From Aliivibrio wodanis (GTDB lineage: Bacteria > Pseudomonadota > Gammaproteobacteria > Enterobacterales > Vibrionaceae), in NCBI GenBank assembly GCA_000953695.1, contig LN554847.1, forward strand, positions 685,801-749,800: a stretch of 64,000 bases of DNA, read 5' to 3'. Of this stretch, positions 29,004-37,805 are shown one piece after another. The notes beneath the pieces were generated by a model. That model had not been told where the DNA came from, made no database searches, and saw only the letters and a list, made by a program, of their open reading frames with translations. The translations under genes and the position numbers were made by a program. The first letter of the stretch is position 1. Every line of letters begins with the position of its first letter.

Positions 29004-30967
29004 TGAAATGGATAGAAAGAGCTTCTTTACGTCAGCGATTATCAATACCAATCATTGTGTTTACGATGGTGTTATTTATTCTATTTCAAGGTTACAACTA
29101 TATTAGTACCTATCAAATTCAGAAAGATAATCTTATTAATCGAATCAAAGTACTAACAAACGGTGTGAGTGTAAACCTGCAAGCAGCATTGCTATTTGAT
29201 GATGAAATAACCGCACAAGAAGTTCTTAGTGCATTTAGTGTTGATGCTGAGATTTTGCAAGCTCGATTACTAAAAAGTGATGGTTCAGTGTTTGCAGAAT
29301 ACCACCGAAACGGGATAATAATGAAAGCCCCAAGTCTTGTTTTACAAGAGGAAGTTGTCATTAATGGTTTTGCTATTGGTGATACCGCGATCTATATTTT
29401 GATCCCTGTAACATTAAATAATGAACAAATTGCTAAAATACGATTAATTGTATCAAAACAAGAATTAACACAAATGAGGAATAAAACCTTACAGATATCT
29501 TTTTTCATGTTTGGATTAATTATTGTTTGCGGTTATCTATTTATCTTAAAAATTCATCAATGGATTATTACGCCAGTTTCAAAGTTGAACCAAGCAATGC
29601 AAGGTATTATAACCAAAGGTGAATTTAATGTTAGACCTTCGGTTATAACGCACGATGAGTTGGGTGATCTTACTTTATCATTTAATAAAATGGCAGATAA
29701 ACTTGAAGAGCGACAAAAACAGTTAAATATTGTTTTGGGGAAAGTTGAGCAAGAAAGAGATTTTGGTGAGCAAATCATTACTGCCGTTCAACATGGTTTA
29801 TTTGCAGTAAACAATCAAGGTAAGATACTTCTCTCTAATGATGCGTCAAAAAAATTATTTCCTCAAACACTAAACCTTCCACTTAAAGATTCTTTGCTTT
29901 CTGACATCATAAAGCCTCTAGAAGAAAATATGCTGTCTATGTTAGTTGAAACCAGTACTGAAGTTGATGACTTATTAATTCATACTAAAGATGGTGTTGC
30001 ATTGCAGATCACGACTCGGAGTCTATCTAACAAAGAACAGTTGTTATTATCTGTGGTGGATGTGACAGAAGCAATAAAGAGCCGAACTCAACAAAAATTA
30101 GCAGCGAATGTATTTAAAAATAGCCAGGATGGTGTGCTGATTTTTGATGCAGATGGCAGCTTAACATTAATGAATCCTGCATTTACGGCTATTTTTGGTT
30201 ATGAATTAGAGGAATTAATGAAGTTATCGATGAAAGAGTTGTTTGATGGGCATCATTTTAGTACATCAACAGATCTCATTACAGAATCTATATATCGATT
30301 CGGCCAGTGGCATGGCGAAGTATTAGAAAAAAATAAACTTGGTGAAGAGCTGCCACTTTATGTTAAAGCAAGCAAGATAATTGATGATGAACAAACAGGT
30401 CAAGATAGCTATATTTTCATTTTTACGAACTTATTTGATGTTAAAGAAAAAGAGCGCTTAGACTATCTAGCTCACCATGATTCATTAACAGGCTTACCAA
30501 ATAGGTCAAAATTTTATCAAATAGTAAATAAAACCCTTGCTGTGAATAAAGATTTCTTTGGACAAATAGGGCTATGTTATTTAGATCTTGATGGCTTTAA
30601 AGCTATTAATGATAATTATGGTCATGATGCTGGTGATGAAGTACTGAAAGTAGTAGCTAAACGTTTGGAACATGCCGTGAGACAAGAAGATTTAGCTTGT
30701 CGATTAGCCGGAGATGAATTTGTACTTTTTATCAACGCAGTACAAAGTATAGAGCAATTAACGATGCTATCTACACGAGTAATAGAGGTGATTCAAAAAC
30801 CAATCTCGTATCAGAATGAGCGGCTATCAGTAGGCATTAGTATAGGTATTACTGTTGCACAATATAGTGATGAAAAAGACATCGATGTTTTATTGAAAGA
30901 GGCTGATAATGCAATGTATCAAGCAAAACTTTCAGGTAAAGGACAGTTCAAATTTCACAAAGTATGA
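29003..30967 (+). CDS. membrane diguanylate cyclase (sensor, HAMP, PAS, GGDEF)
   Basis: A 654-residue inner-membrane enzyme predicted to make c-di-GMP. Membrane helices lie at about residues 15-35 and 165-188, enclosing a periplasmic CHASE8-like sensor as in YfiN. A HAMP domain follows, then a PAS region (about 365-480) and the GGDEF domain. The active-site signature is AGDEF near residue 568, a variant known from active cyclases, and RQED five residues before it forms an inhibitory I-site. It starts in the stop of the YfiR-like gene, so it is co-translated with its likely periplasmic inhibitor. Confidence 0.9.
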   Translation: MKWIERASLRQRLSIPIIVFTMVLFILFQGYNYISTYQIQKDNLINRIKVLTNGVSVNLQAALLFDDEITAQEVLSAFSVDAEILQARLLKSDGSVFAEYHRNGIIMKAPSLVLQEEVVINGFAIGDTAIYILIPVTLNNEQIAKIRLIVSKQELTQMRNKTLQISFFMFGLIIVCGYLFILKIHQWIITPVSKLNQAMQGIITKGEFNVRPSVITHDELGDLTLSFNKMADKLEERQKQLNIVLGKVEQERDFGEQIITAVQHGLFAVNNQGKILLSNDASKKLFPQTLNLPLKDSLLSDIIKPLEENMLSMLVETSTEVDDLLIHTKDGVALQITTRSLSNKEQLLLSVVDVTEAIKSRTQQKLAANVFKNSQDGVLIFDADGSLTLMNPAFTAIFGYELEELMKLSMKELFDGHHFSTSTDLITESIYRFGQWHGEVLEKNKLGEELPLYVKASKIIDDEQTGQDSYIFIFTNLFDVKEKERLDYLAHHDSLTGLPNRSKFYQIVNKTLAVNKDFFGQIGLCYLDLDGFKAINDNYGHDAGDEVLKVVAKRLEHAVRQEDLACRLAGDEFVLFINAVQSIEQLTMLSTRVIEVIQKPISYQNERLSVGISIGITVAQYSDEKDIDVLLKEADNAMYQAKLSGKGQFKFHKV

Positions 30968-31064
30968 CAATTTTTTTACAAAAATGATTTAAATCTATTT
31001 ACCTAATTTGATTTAATGTTATATTAGTCGCGTTATTTACTTTTACAGAAATAGGATAAGTTTG

Positions 31065-31145
31065 ATGGAAATTTTATTATTAGTTGCTTTTGTTATCGCC
31101 GGTGCAATTATGGTAAAAAAAGAAAAATCAGAGCAACCAAAATAA
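31065..31145 (+). CDS. small single-span membrane protein, 26 aa
   Basis: A tiny reading frame with AGGAT eight bases before the ATG. The product is a hydrophobic helix (EILLLVAFVIAGAIMV) followed by a charged tail KKEKSEQPK, the pattern of bacterial small membrane proteins. A strong terminator follows 36 bases later, so the message is about 150 bases long or forms the end of the GGDEF transcript. I recognise no family; expression is not proven. Confidence 0.5.
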   Translation: MEILLLVAFVIAGAIMVKKEKSEQPK

Positions 31146-31181
31146 TATAGATAACCTTTTTTAACAATTTTATATCTATAT

Positions 31182-31218
31182 AGGCCAAGATAAATAAAGC
31201 ATTTATCTTGGCCTTTTT
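31182..31218. terminator. rho-independent terminator, 14-bp stem
   Basis: AGGCCAAGATAAAT and ATTTATCTTGGCCT pair perfectly around AAAGC, followed by T. It serves the small membrane-protein gene, and in reverse may serve pat. Confidence 0.9.
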
Positions 31219-31227
31219 CTATCTGAG

Positions 31228-33912
31228 TTAAGAGTTAAGAGTTAAGTGCATTTCAGCAACACCATCTTCCATTTGTATATCAATAGAAAAACCAAAATGC
31301 TGCGCTAAACCTATCATCCCTCTATTTGATGGCATTGTCATTCCAGTCATAAATTTTATTCCTTGATTACGACAATAACGGATGATCTTCTCCATTAATA
31401 TTTTACCTAATCCTAATCCCTTAAGATCAGATCTTACTAAAATTGCAAATTCGGTATTATTTTTATGAGGATCAGATAAGGCACGAGCAACAGCAAGAAT
31501 AACTTCTTCATTATCAACTCTTTTAGTAGCAACAAAAGCCATTTCACGGTCATAATCAATTTGAGTGAAATTAGCTAAGGCTTCGTGGTTAAATTCACCT
31601 ACGTCAGAAAAAAAACGTTTATATAAATCTTCGTGTGATACCTGTGAAATAAATGCAGCATGTTTTGGCTCATCCTCAGGAAGAATAGGACGAAGTAGTA
31701 CTGAAGAGTGGTCTTTTAACTCAGCATATTCTTCTAATTCATTTGGATAAGGTCGAATAGCTAAACGCTTATGTGCATCACCAGAAAATGATGATAGCTT
31801 CATTGAAGAATCAATAATTGTTAGGTCTGAGCCTGAAATTAATAATGGGTGAATATCAAGCTCAATAATTTCTGGACAATCAAGTATCATTTGAGAAATT
31901 CGAACAAGGAAGGCACTCAAATCAAATATACTCATTTTATTTGGTGAATTTCGATTGTGAATAATATCTTCTTTGATTGCGTATTTTATTAAATTTTCAG
32001 CTAATGCCATATTAAGTGGCGGTAGAGCTACGGCTGCATTATTGTTAAGATCCCATTCAGAGCCGCCTTCACCTAAGAAGATCACAGGCCCAAAGACAGG
32101 ATCTTGACACACCTTAACTCGTAACTCTTGAGCTCCGGATCTCAGAGCCATTTTTTGTACACTTAAGCCTACGATCCTAGCAGATGGATAACTGATCGAA
32201 ACTCGATCAATAATAGATTGAGACGCCTGAATTACTTCTTCTTTCGTATTTAAGTTTAACATCACCCCTTGCACATCTGACTTATGAGCGATATCTGGAG
32301 ATCTCAGTTTTACTACAACAGGGTAACCAATATTTTCAGCTACATATCCTGTTTCAACGGGTTCTTCTGTTATCCAGGTATCAAGAGTATTAAAACCATA
32401 GCACGAGTAAAGTGTTTGTGTTTCGTGTGTATCTAATTCAACCAGATCCTCAGAAACGCAGCTATCTAGCCATTCTCTTGCTTTAATCGCATCATCTTTA
32501 TTGATATGCCCTGATGAGACGGGGGTTTCAATTAAGAGCTTTTGATTGCGATGATATTCAACCAAATGAAGAAAAGCAGATACAGAGCTTTCTGGTGTTC
32601 TATAGGTAGGTATAGAGGCTTGTGTAAACAATAAGCGGGCTTCTTTTGAAGAAGCTTCTCCTGACCAATTAGTTAATATAGTAAACTTCAATTTACGTTT
32701 GTGGTTTTTGATTAATTCGATAAGTTTTGATGCGGTTTGTGTAGAATTTGAGACCGCTGATGGACTATGCATTATAAGGATGGCATCGCAATCATCGCTG
32801 TCTAAAAGTGTATTGACAGTCTCGCAGTATCGCTGCTCATTTGCATCTCCACCTATATCAATAGGATTAGCATGAGACCAATTATGCGGTAATATCTGAT
32901 TTAGCTTTTGAAGGAGAGGGTCAGTTAATGATGCTAATTTACCTCCTTGTTGCATTAAGCTATCGACAGCCATAATTGCAGGGCCACCACCATTTGTGAC
33001 TATCGCAAGTCGGTTACCTCTAAATGCAATAGGATGAGCAAGAGTTTCTACTGCTGCAAATAATTCATGAGTATTTGATACTCGTAACATACCTGCACGC
33101 CTTATTGCCGAATCATAGACAGCATCTAAGCTTATTTCGCCATTAGTATGAAGCTGTGCCGCTTTACTTCCTGCCACTGAACGACCACTTTTTACAACTA
33201 AAATACGTCGGTTACGCGCAGCCGCTCTAGCTGCAGACATAAATTGACGCGCATCCTTTATTGAATCAATATAAAGTAATATTGCATCAGTTTTAGAGTC
33301 GGTACAAAGAGCATCAAGCAATTCGCTAAAATCTATATCAATACCATCGCCTAAAGATATAAAAGCAGAAAAACCAATATTTTTCTCTTTTGCCCAATCT
33401 AATATAGTCGTACATACTGCTGCTGATTGCGATATAAAAGCAATATTTCCTTTATTAGCCTCAATTGGTGAAAAAGAAGCGTTAAGGTTTAGCCAAGGAA
33501 GTATTATGCCAAGGCTATTAGGCCCTAGTATTCTCATATTATATTTTTTGGCAATACACGCTGCCTCAAGAGGTAAACGCTCTCCTGAGTCATTAAAATG
33601 AAGGTTCATATCTGAAGAAAGAATAATTACTAGCTTAACGCCTTTTTCACCTAACTGTTCTAAAATCTTAATATTTTTGATTGCAGGCGTACATAAAATA
33701 GCAAAGTCAGGCGTAATTGGAAGGGAAGGTATATCACTGTAGGCTAATATGCCGCACACAGAATGATAAATTGGATGAACAGGCATTATTGGCCCAGTAA
33801 ATTCCCCTTCTAAAAGATTGCGCATTACAATATGTCCCGCACGATCAGAGTGAATTGAAGCTCCAATCACAGCAATAGAGCGAGGTCGTAGAAGTTGTTG
33901 TAAATCAGACAT
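31228..33912 (-). CDS. pat: protein lysine acetyltransferase Pat (acyl-CoA synthetase-like + GNAT)
   Basis: An 894-residue enzyme that acetylates lysines on metabolic proteins such as acetyl-CoA synthetase. The first 700 residues are the NDP-forming acyl-CoA synthetase fold (CoA-binding domain with RSIAVIGAS, ligase domains, ATP-grasp), and the last 160 a GNAT domain (VRSDLKGLGLGKILM). The ATG at 33912 is chosen for its AAGGAG site; a longer frame opens 17 codons earlier. His255 in AAQLHTNGE stands where ADP-forming synthetases have their catalytic histidine, a residue the enteric Pat lacks. It is a single gene. Confidence 0.88.
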   Translation of the reverse strand: MSDLQQLLRPRSIAVIGASIHSDRAGHIVMRNLLEGEFTGPIMPVHPIYHSVCGILAYSDIPSLPITPDFAILCTPAIKNIKILEQLGEKGVKLVIILSSDMNLHFNDSGERLPLEAACIAKKYNMRILGPNSLGIILPWLNLNASFSPIEANKGNIAFISQSAAVCTTILDWAKEKNIGFSAFISLGDGIDIDFSELLDALCTDSKTDAILLYIDSIKDARQFMSAARAAARNRRILVVKSGRSVAGSKAAQLHTNGEISLDAVYDSAIRRAGMLRVSNTHELFAAVETLAHPIAFRGNRLAIVTNGGGPAIMAVDSLMQQGGKLASLTDPLLQKLNQILPHNWSHANPIDIGGDANEQRYCETVNTLLDSDDCDAILIMHSPSAVSNSTQTASKLIELIKNHKRKLKFTILTNWSGEASSKEARLLFTQASIPTYRTPESSVSAFLHLVEYHRNQKLLIETPVSSGHINKDDAIKAREWLDSCVSEDLVELDTHETQTLYSCYGFNTLDTWITEEPVETGYVAENIGYPVVVKLRSPDIAHKSDVQGVMLNLNTKEEVIQASQSIIDRVSISYPSARIVGLSVQKMALRSGAQELRVKVCQDPVFGPVIFLGEGGSEWDLNNNAAVALPPLNMALAENLIKYAIKEDIIHNRNSPNKMSIFDLSAFLVRISQMILDCPEIIELDIHPLLISGSDLTIIDSSMKLSSFSGDAHKRLAIRPYPNELEEYAELKDHSSVLLRPILPEDEPKHAAFISQVSHEDLYKRFFSDVGEFNHEALANFTQIDYDREMAFVATKRVDNEEVILAVARALSDPHKNNTEFAILVRSDLKGLGLGKILMEKIIRYCRNQGIKFMTGMTMPSNRGMIGLAQHFGFSIDIQMEDGVAEMHLTLNS

Positions 33913-34134
33913 TGCAGCTCCTTTAATCTTCAGATAAGAATAAGATAACTGAGTATGGAGCATTTACCTTTGTTAAATTGATATAAACAGAATCCAGCGC
34001 ACAAAAACACATTAATTATTGGTAACAGTACACAAATCAGAGACTATTTGTACGGTTACTTAGGTTTAGACTTGATTGTGATTAACATCAGGTGCAAAAT
34101 TAGAGAATCAGTAGGACCATAAATGTGAATTAAA

Positions 34135-34689
34135 ATGAAAAAAATCATAACTATAACGCTAACCGCGCTGCTAGCAGGGTGTACTAGTAGCTCGTATACA
34201 ACAAACATTACAACAGAATCTTCTGAAGAGGTTTATCAAGTCTCTCAAACTATAGAGCAAGAAGTTACCACTTTTGAAGAAACAGAACTCACCGCAGAAG
34301 TTGAAAAACCTGTGGTAAAACTTACACCAGAAGAAACAGTAATGGTTAAAAGTTCAGAGTCTGAGATTAAGATCCTACCACCAACTCAAAAACAAAAAGA
34401 AATGCATAACCGCTATGGTTATACACTTCAGATTTTAGCTTTAAGTCGTAAAACGGACCTTTCCTCATATACAGGAAAGCTTCCTAGTGATCAGCCTGTA
34501 TGGATGAATAGAAAAACAGTTAATAATATGCCTTGGTATACCATTTTATACGGTGACTTCGCTACACCTGCAGAAGCACGTAAAGCGATTCATCGACTAC
34601 CTGCTGAAATTCAAGCATATGGTCCTTTTGTCCGTAGTATTAACAGCATTAAAAGCTCAGATAACCCAGAGCTACATAAGTTAAATTAA
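34135..34689 (+). CDS. SPOR-domain lipoprotein
   Basis: A 184-residue lipoprotein: signal MKKIITITLTALLAGC with lipobox LLAGC, a serine- and glutamate-rich linker, and a SPOR-like domain at about residues 95-170 (YTLQILALSRKTDLSSY, WYTILYGDFATPAEARKAI). SPOR domains bind denuded glycan strands at the septum, so the protein may link the outer membrane and peptidoglycan. Similar lipoproteins of the DamX type occur in vibrios. A strong terminator follows at once, separating it from ddl. Confidence 0.82.
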   Translation: MKKIITITLTALLAGCTSSSYTTNITTESSEEVYQVSQTIEQEVTTFEETELTAEVEKPVVKLTPEETVMVKSSESEIKILPPTQKQKEMHNRYGYTLQILALSRKTDLSSYTGKLPSDQPVWMNRKTVNNMPWYTILYGDFATPAEARKAIHRLPAEIQAYGPFVRSINSIKSSDNPELHKLN

Positions 34690-34693
34690 TTTG

Positions 34694-34726
34694 AATTGGT
34701 GCACATTCCCGTGCACCAATTATTTC
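34694..34726 (+). terminator. terminator between SPOR lipoprotein and ddl
   Basis: AATTGGTGCAC and GTGCACCAATT with loop ATTCCC; T/A-rich after it. Eleven-bp perfect stem. Confidence 0.85.
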
Positions 34727-34740
34727 CTATAGTGATTAGC

Positions 34741-35735
34741 ATGACTCATATCCTTTTACTTTGTGGCGGTGGCGGTACCGAACATGAAGTTTCATTAGTA
34801 TCATCAAAATATATTTATCAGCAATTGTCTGAACTAAATACATTTAAAATAACTCACCTAGAAATTAAAGATAATGGCTGGTTTCAAATTGATTCAGACC
34901 TAAAATATGAATTACGTTCTGATAAATCATTAGTTTGCGATAATGTTGAATGCGGCCGTATAGATTATGTTATTCCTTGCATTCATGGATATCCAGGTGA
35001 GACAGGTGACATTCAATCTATGTTGGATATGCTTCACCTTCCTTATTTAGGCTGTGGTGCTGAATCAAGTACAAACAGCTTTAATAAAATCACTTCAAAA
35101 TTGTGGTATGACGCGCTTGATATTCCCAATACCCCTTATCTATTCTTGACAGAAAATAATGAAGATACACATGCTTCAGCATTATCAGCGTTTAAAGAAT
35201 GGGGTGGATTATTTGTTAAAGCGGCTTGCCAAGGCTCATCCATTGGGTGTTACAATGTAACTTCTGAGGATGAGTTAGAGAAAGCGATTAATGATGCTTT
35301 CGGGTTTTCTCAACAAGTACTTATTGAAAAAACAGTGAAGCCAAGAGAGTTGGAAGTTGCAGCCTATGAAATTGACGGCAAGCTATTTACAACCCCTCCA
35401 GGAGAAGTTATTGCTCCTGATGGTGTTTTTATACTTATGATGAAAAATACGGTAGTGGTAGCCATTCAACAACCACATTAACGGCAAGCAATTTATCTGA
35501 TAAACAAATTAATTTGATCGATAAATACAGCCAAAAAGTATTTAAACAAATGAAATTAAAAGATTTATCTCGCATCGATTTTTTCTTAACAGAAGAGAAC
35601 AAAATTTATTTAAACGAGGTAAATACTTTCCCTGGAATGACACCAATCTCAATGTTCCCTAAGCTATTAGAGCATAATGGCGATTGTTTTAAAACATTCC
35701 TAGAGAAAGCAATTCTTAACGCTCTCAAATCATAA
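34741..35735 (+). pseudogene. ddl: D-alanine--D-alanine ligase, split by a one-base deletion
   Basis: The first part (MTHILLLCGGGGTEHEVS onward, to about residue 229) and the second part (from ASNLSDKQINLIDK to NALKS) are both clearly Ddl, the ATP-grasp ligase joining two D-alanines for peptidoglycan. The frames join cleanly if one T is restored in the run of five T at 35426-35430, giving FYTYDEKYGSGSHSTTT and a 331-residue protein. The carboxyl signature NEVNTFPGMTPIS is intact. As written, the first frame ends at 35481 and the product would lack the active-site end. This is a real frameshift or a homopolymer error; another ddl copy elsewhere would make loss tolerable. Confidence 0.85.
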
Positions 35736-35755
35736 AATTATTAAAAAGACATATC

Positions 35756-35783
35756 AAAGCCTGATTATCTAATCAGGCTTTTT
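35756..35783. terminator. bidirectional terminator
   Basis: AAAGCCTGATT, loop ATCT, AATCAGGCTTTTT. It serves ddl and the converging recombinase, whose stop codon lies inside it. Confidence 0.88.
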
Positions 35784-36683
35784 AGTTTTGAAAAGCTGCT
35801 TTTGTTGTTCTGAGCGTTCAATATTGCCTATATATTGATTTGGCATTGCAGGGCTTACCCAACGTCCCATAGCTTGAATTTCATGGATTGAATATCCACT
35901 TTTTGACAATTCTTTTGTTGCACCAACACGAGCAGATAAGCCAGAAAAGTGTACTTCGAGATTAAGTAATTCATTTGCTCGACGAAAAATACGATAAATG
36001 GATGAGTCGTTAAGCTTCTTTTCTGATACATTTTGATGACGATCTATAGCTCTAAATAAATAACCATCAAAGATCTGTGAGGTATTCAACCATTTAGCTA
36101 GCAATAGGCTAGTCTCGTGTGATAATGGATAATAGTTTTGTTGAACTTGGATCATATATTTACCTGACTCATCAAAGCAGATATCTTTTAATTGCAACTC
36201 TCTTAGCTCACCACGTTTAAGTAATAGCTCAAACATTACATGCCAAATAGCTAAATCTCGAATATCTTTCAATTCATCAGATAGAGCTAACTGAAGAGCT
36301 AGTGTTTCTAGCATATTTACCGTAATACCTTCAGTCTGTTTACTATCATCTTTCTTATCTATTTGAATTTTTCCTAATGCCGATTTCACTTGTGCAGTTC
36401 GTGTTGGATCTTTAAAACCAAATGCAGAGTGAATATGAGAAATAGAAATTAATGAGCGCTTAATAGAAGCTAATTTTTTCTCTTTTGCTTGTTTCTCTAT
36501 AAAAATACGAATAGCAGTGGTCGACGCAGGTAAAGCAATAACTTGATGTGTCTGGCAAAATACAACAAAGTTAACCCAATCATTTTTAAACGAGATCAGA
36601 CTATTGTCAGAATACTGCTTTTTCAAATACGATGATAAGGTTTCTACATCAAGTTCACTTGTAAGGAAAAGGCTTTTGTCCAT
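35769..36683 (-). CDS. tyrosine recombinase-like integrase, atypical
   Basis: A 304-residue site-specific recombinase-like protein with an amino-terminal SAM-like domain and a catalytic domain. Arg157 (LLKRGEL), Arg252 (SGLSARVGATKEL), Trp275 (GRW) and Tyr284 (NQYIG) line up with the catalytic set. The HxxR box, usually SGHSLRVG, reads SGLSAR, so the first histidine appears replaced by Leu249, which may reduce activity. It lies beside ddl and divergent from the duplicated small protein. No attachment site or phage genes were seen. Confidence 0.75.
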   Translation of the reverse strand: MDKSLFLTSELDVETLSSYLKKQYSDNSLISFKNDWVNFVVFCQTHQVIALPASTTAIRIFIEKQAKEKKLASIKRSLISISHIHSAFGFKDPTRTAQVKSALGKIQIDKKDDSKQTEGITVNMLETLALQLALSDELKDIRDLAIWHVMFELLLKRGELRELQLKDICFDESGKYMIQVQQNYYPLSHETSLLLAKWLNTSQIFDGYLFRAIDRHQNVSEKKLNDSSIYRIFRRANELLNLEVHFSGLSARVGATKELSKSGYSIHEIQAMGRWVSPAMPNQYIGNIERSEQQKQLFKTKKPD

Positions 36684-36833
36684 CTCTAATACACCATAAC
36701 TATTCTAATCTTCTTAACTATAACACATTGTATAAAAACGTAAATATGGTCACAAAATCGAAACTTTTAACTAGAATAACTGAATAAAATAATGAATGCT
36801 TATTAAGTGTCTATAAAGTATATAAGTAGTAGT

Positions 36834-37184
36834 ATGCAGAAGTCATTATACAAAGGTTTTTTCATAGAAAATAAGACAGGAGTTCCTGATGATTGGAAGG
36901 TCTTAATAAAAAACAAAGTGTTACACGGTCACTTAAGTGCCATCAAAAAAAGCATCGATTGGTGGAGTGAAACTGGCACGATTATCAAACCTAAGGTTTT
37001 TGGTGATATGGGTGAAACGGAGGTGAATGATAAAAAAAGTAAAATTCAAATCGATAATCACCTCGGTTTCTTGATTAAGAACGATACAGGTGAACCTAAA
37101 GAATGGTATTGCATGTATGATGGAAAATTACTTAAAGGTTTTTTACCTTCAATAAAATCCTTTTTGGATAAACACGAAAAATAA
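36834..37184 (+). CDS. small protein with an internal duplication (possibly DUF3319)
   Basis: A protein of about 116 residues made of two similar units: the first has YKGFFIENKTGVPDDW and a HGHLSAIKKSIDWW ending, the second LGFLIKNDTGEPKEW and KGFLPSIKSFLDKH. Each unit is about 40 residues. The start is uncertain; a GTG at 36807 would add nine residues, and no strong ribosome-binding site is visible for either. It may belong to the Vibrio DUF3319 family, named from memory only. It sits 36 bases before yciH and may share its transcript. Confidence 0.55.
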   Translation: MQKSLYKGFFIENKTGVPDDWKVLIKNKVLHGHLSAIKKSIDWWSETGTIIKPKVFGDMGETEVNDKKSKIQIDNHLGFLIKNDTGEPKEWYCMYDGKLLKGFLPSIKSFLDKHEK

Positions 37185-37220
37185 TTTACAATTCACCATC
37201 ATTTAAAAGCGAGATTAATT

Positions 37221-37532
37221 ATGTCTTTAGTATATTCAACCGATATTGGCCGCATTAAACAAGAAGAAGTAAAACAAGAGCGTCCAAAAGGTGATGGTAT
37301 TGTTCGTATTCAACGTGAAACTAAAGGCCGCAAAGGCAAAGGTGTTTGTGTTGTTACTGGGCTCGATATGGAAGATGCACAACTTAAGCTACTAGCTGCA
37401 CAACTTAAAAAAGTATGTGGTTGTGGCGGCGCAATTAAAGATGGCAACATTGAAATCCAAGGCGACAACCGCGAAAAGATTAAAGAATTTTTAACTAAGC
37501 AAGGCCATACGGTCAAACTAGCCGGCGGTTAA
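37221..37532 (+). CDS. yciH: YciH, SUI1/eIF1-like translation factor
   Basis: A 103-residue cytoplasmic protein of the SUI1 (eIF1) family. It has the family core VRIQRETKGRKGKGVCVVTGLDM and CGCGGAIKDGNIEIQGDNREKIKEFLTKQGH. In E. coli YciH affects fidelity of translation initiation and is described as a stress-response initiation inhibitor. Length and motifs are normal. Confidence 0.92.
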   Translation: MSLVYSTDIGRIKQEEVKQERPKGDGIVRIQRETKGRKGKGVCVVTGLDMEDAQLKLLAAQLKKVCGCGGAIKDGNIEIQGDNREKIKEFLTKQGHTVKLAGG

Positions 37533-37805
37533 TCTAAAGTATAAATCAGGCTAATAATTACACGATAAATACGAAGTATTATTTAGTGATTATTAGCTAT
37601 TTTATGGTAAATACGATTATGGTTAAATTACTTGTTATTGAAAGAATCAACAGTGAGGGGAAGAAGAATCATGCGATCATTGAGCATTACTAAATCCTAT
37701 TTAACATAAGATATATAATGCGCACTGAAGCATGACTTCTTTAGAGGTGCCAATAAACATAACCAAGACTCCGTAAACCATTTATAATCCTTGGTTATTC
37801 ACTGT
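37533..37805. other. intergenic region between yciH and the PhyH gene
   Basis: A 273-base AT-rich stretch. The only structure I can support is the imperfect hairpin near its right end. A 30-codon frame from 37604 lacks a ribosome-binding site and is not called. Confidence 0.5.
37759..37798 (-). terminator. possible terminator of the PhyH gene
   Basis: ATAACCAAG and CTTGGTTAT arms nine bases long, separated by 22 bases. It lies just past the stop codon on the gene's strand and is followed by a short T-rich stretch. The long loop makes it weak. Confidence 0.4.

Noticed and set aside
35420-35440. programmed frameshift in ddl
   Set aside because: The run of T followed by ATACT is not a typical slippery heptamer, no stimulating hairpin was seen, and Ddl is not known to use frameshifting.
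37604-37696. 30-codon frame between yciH and the PhyH gene
   Set aside because: No ribosome-binding site, no recognisable protein features and composition like plain intergenic DNA.
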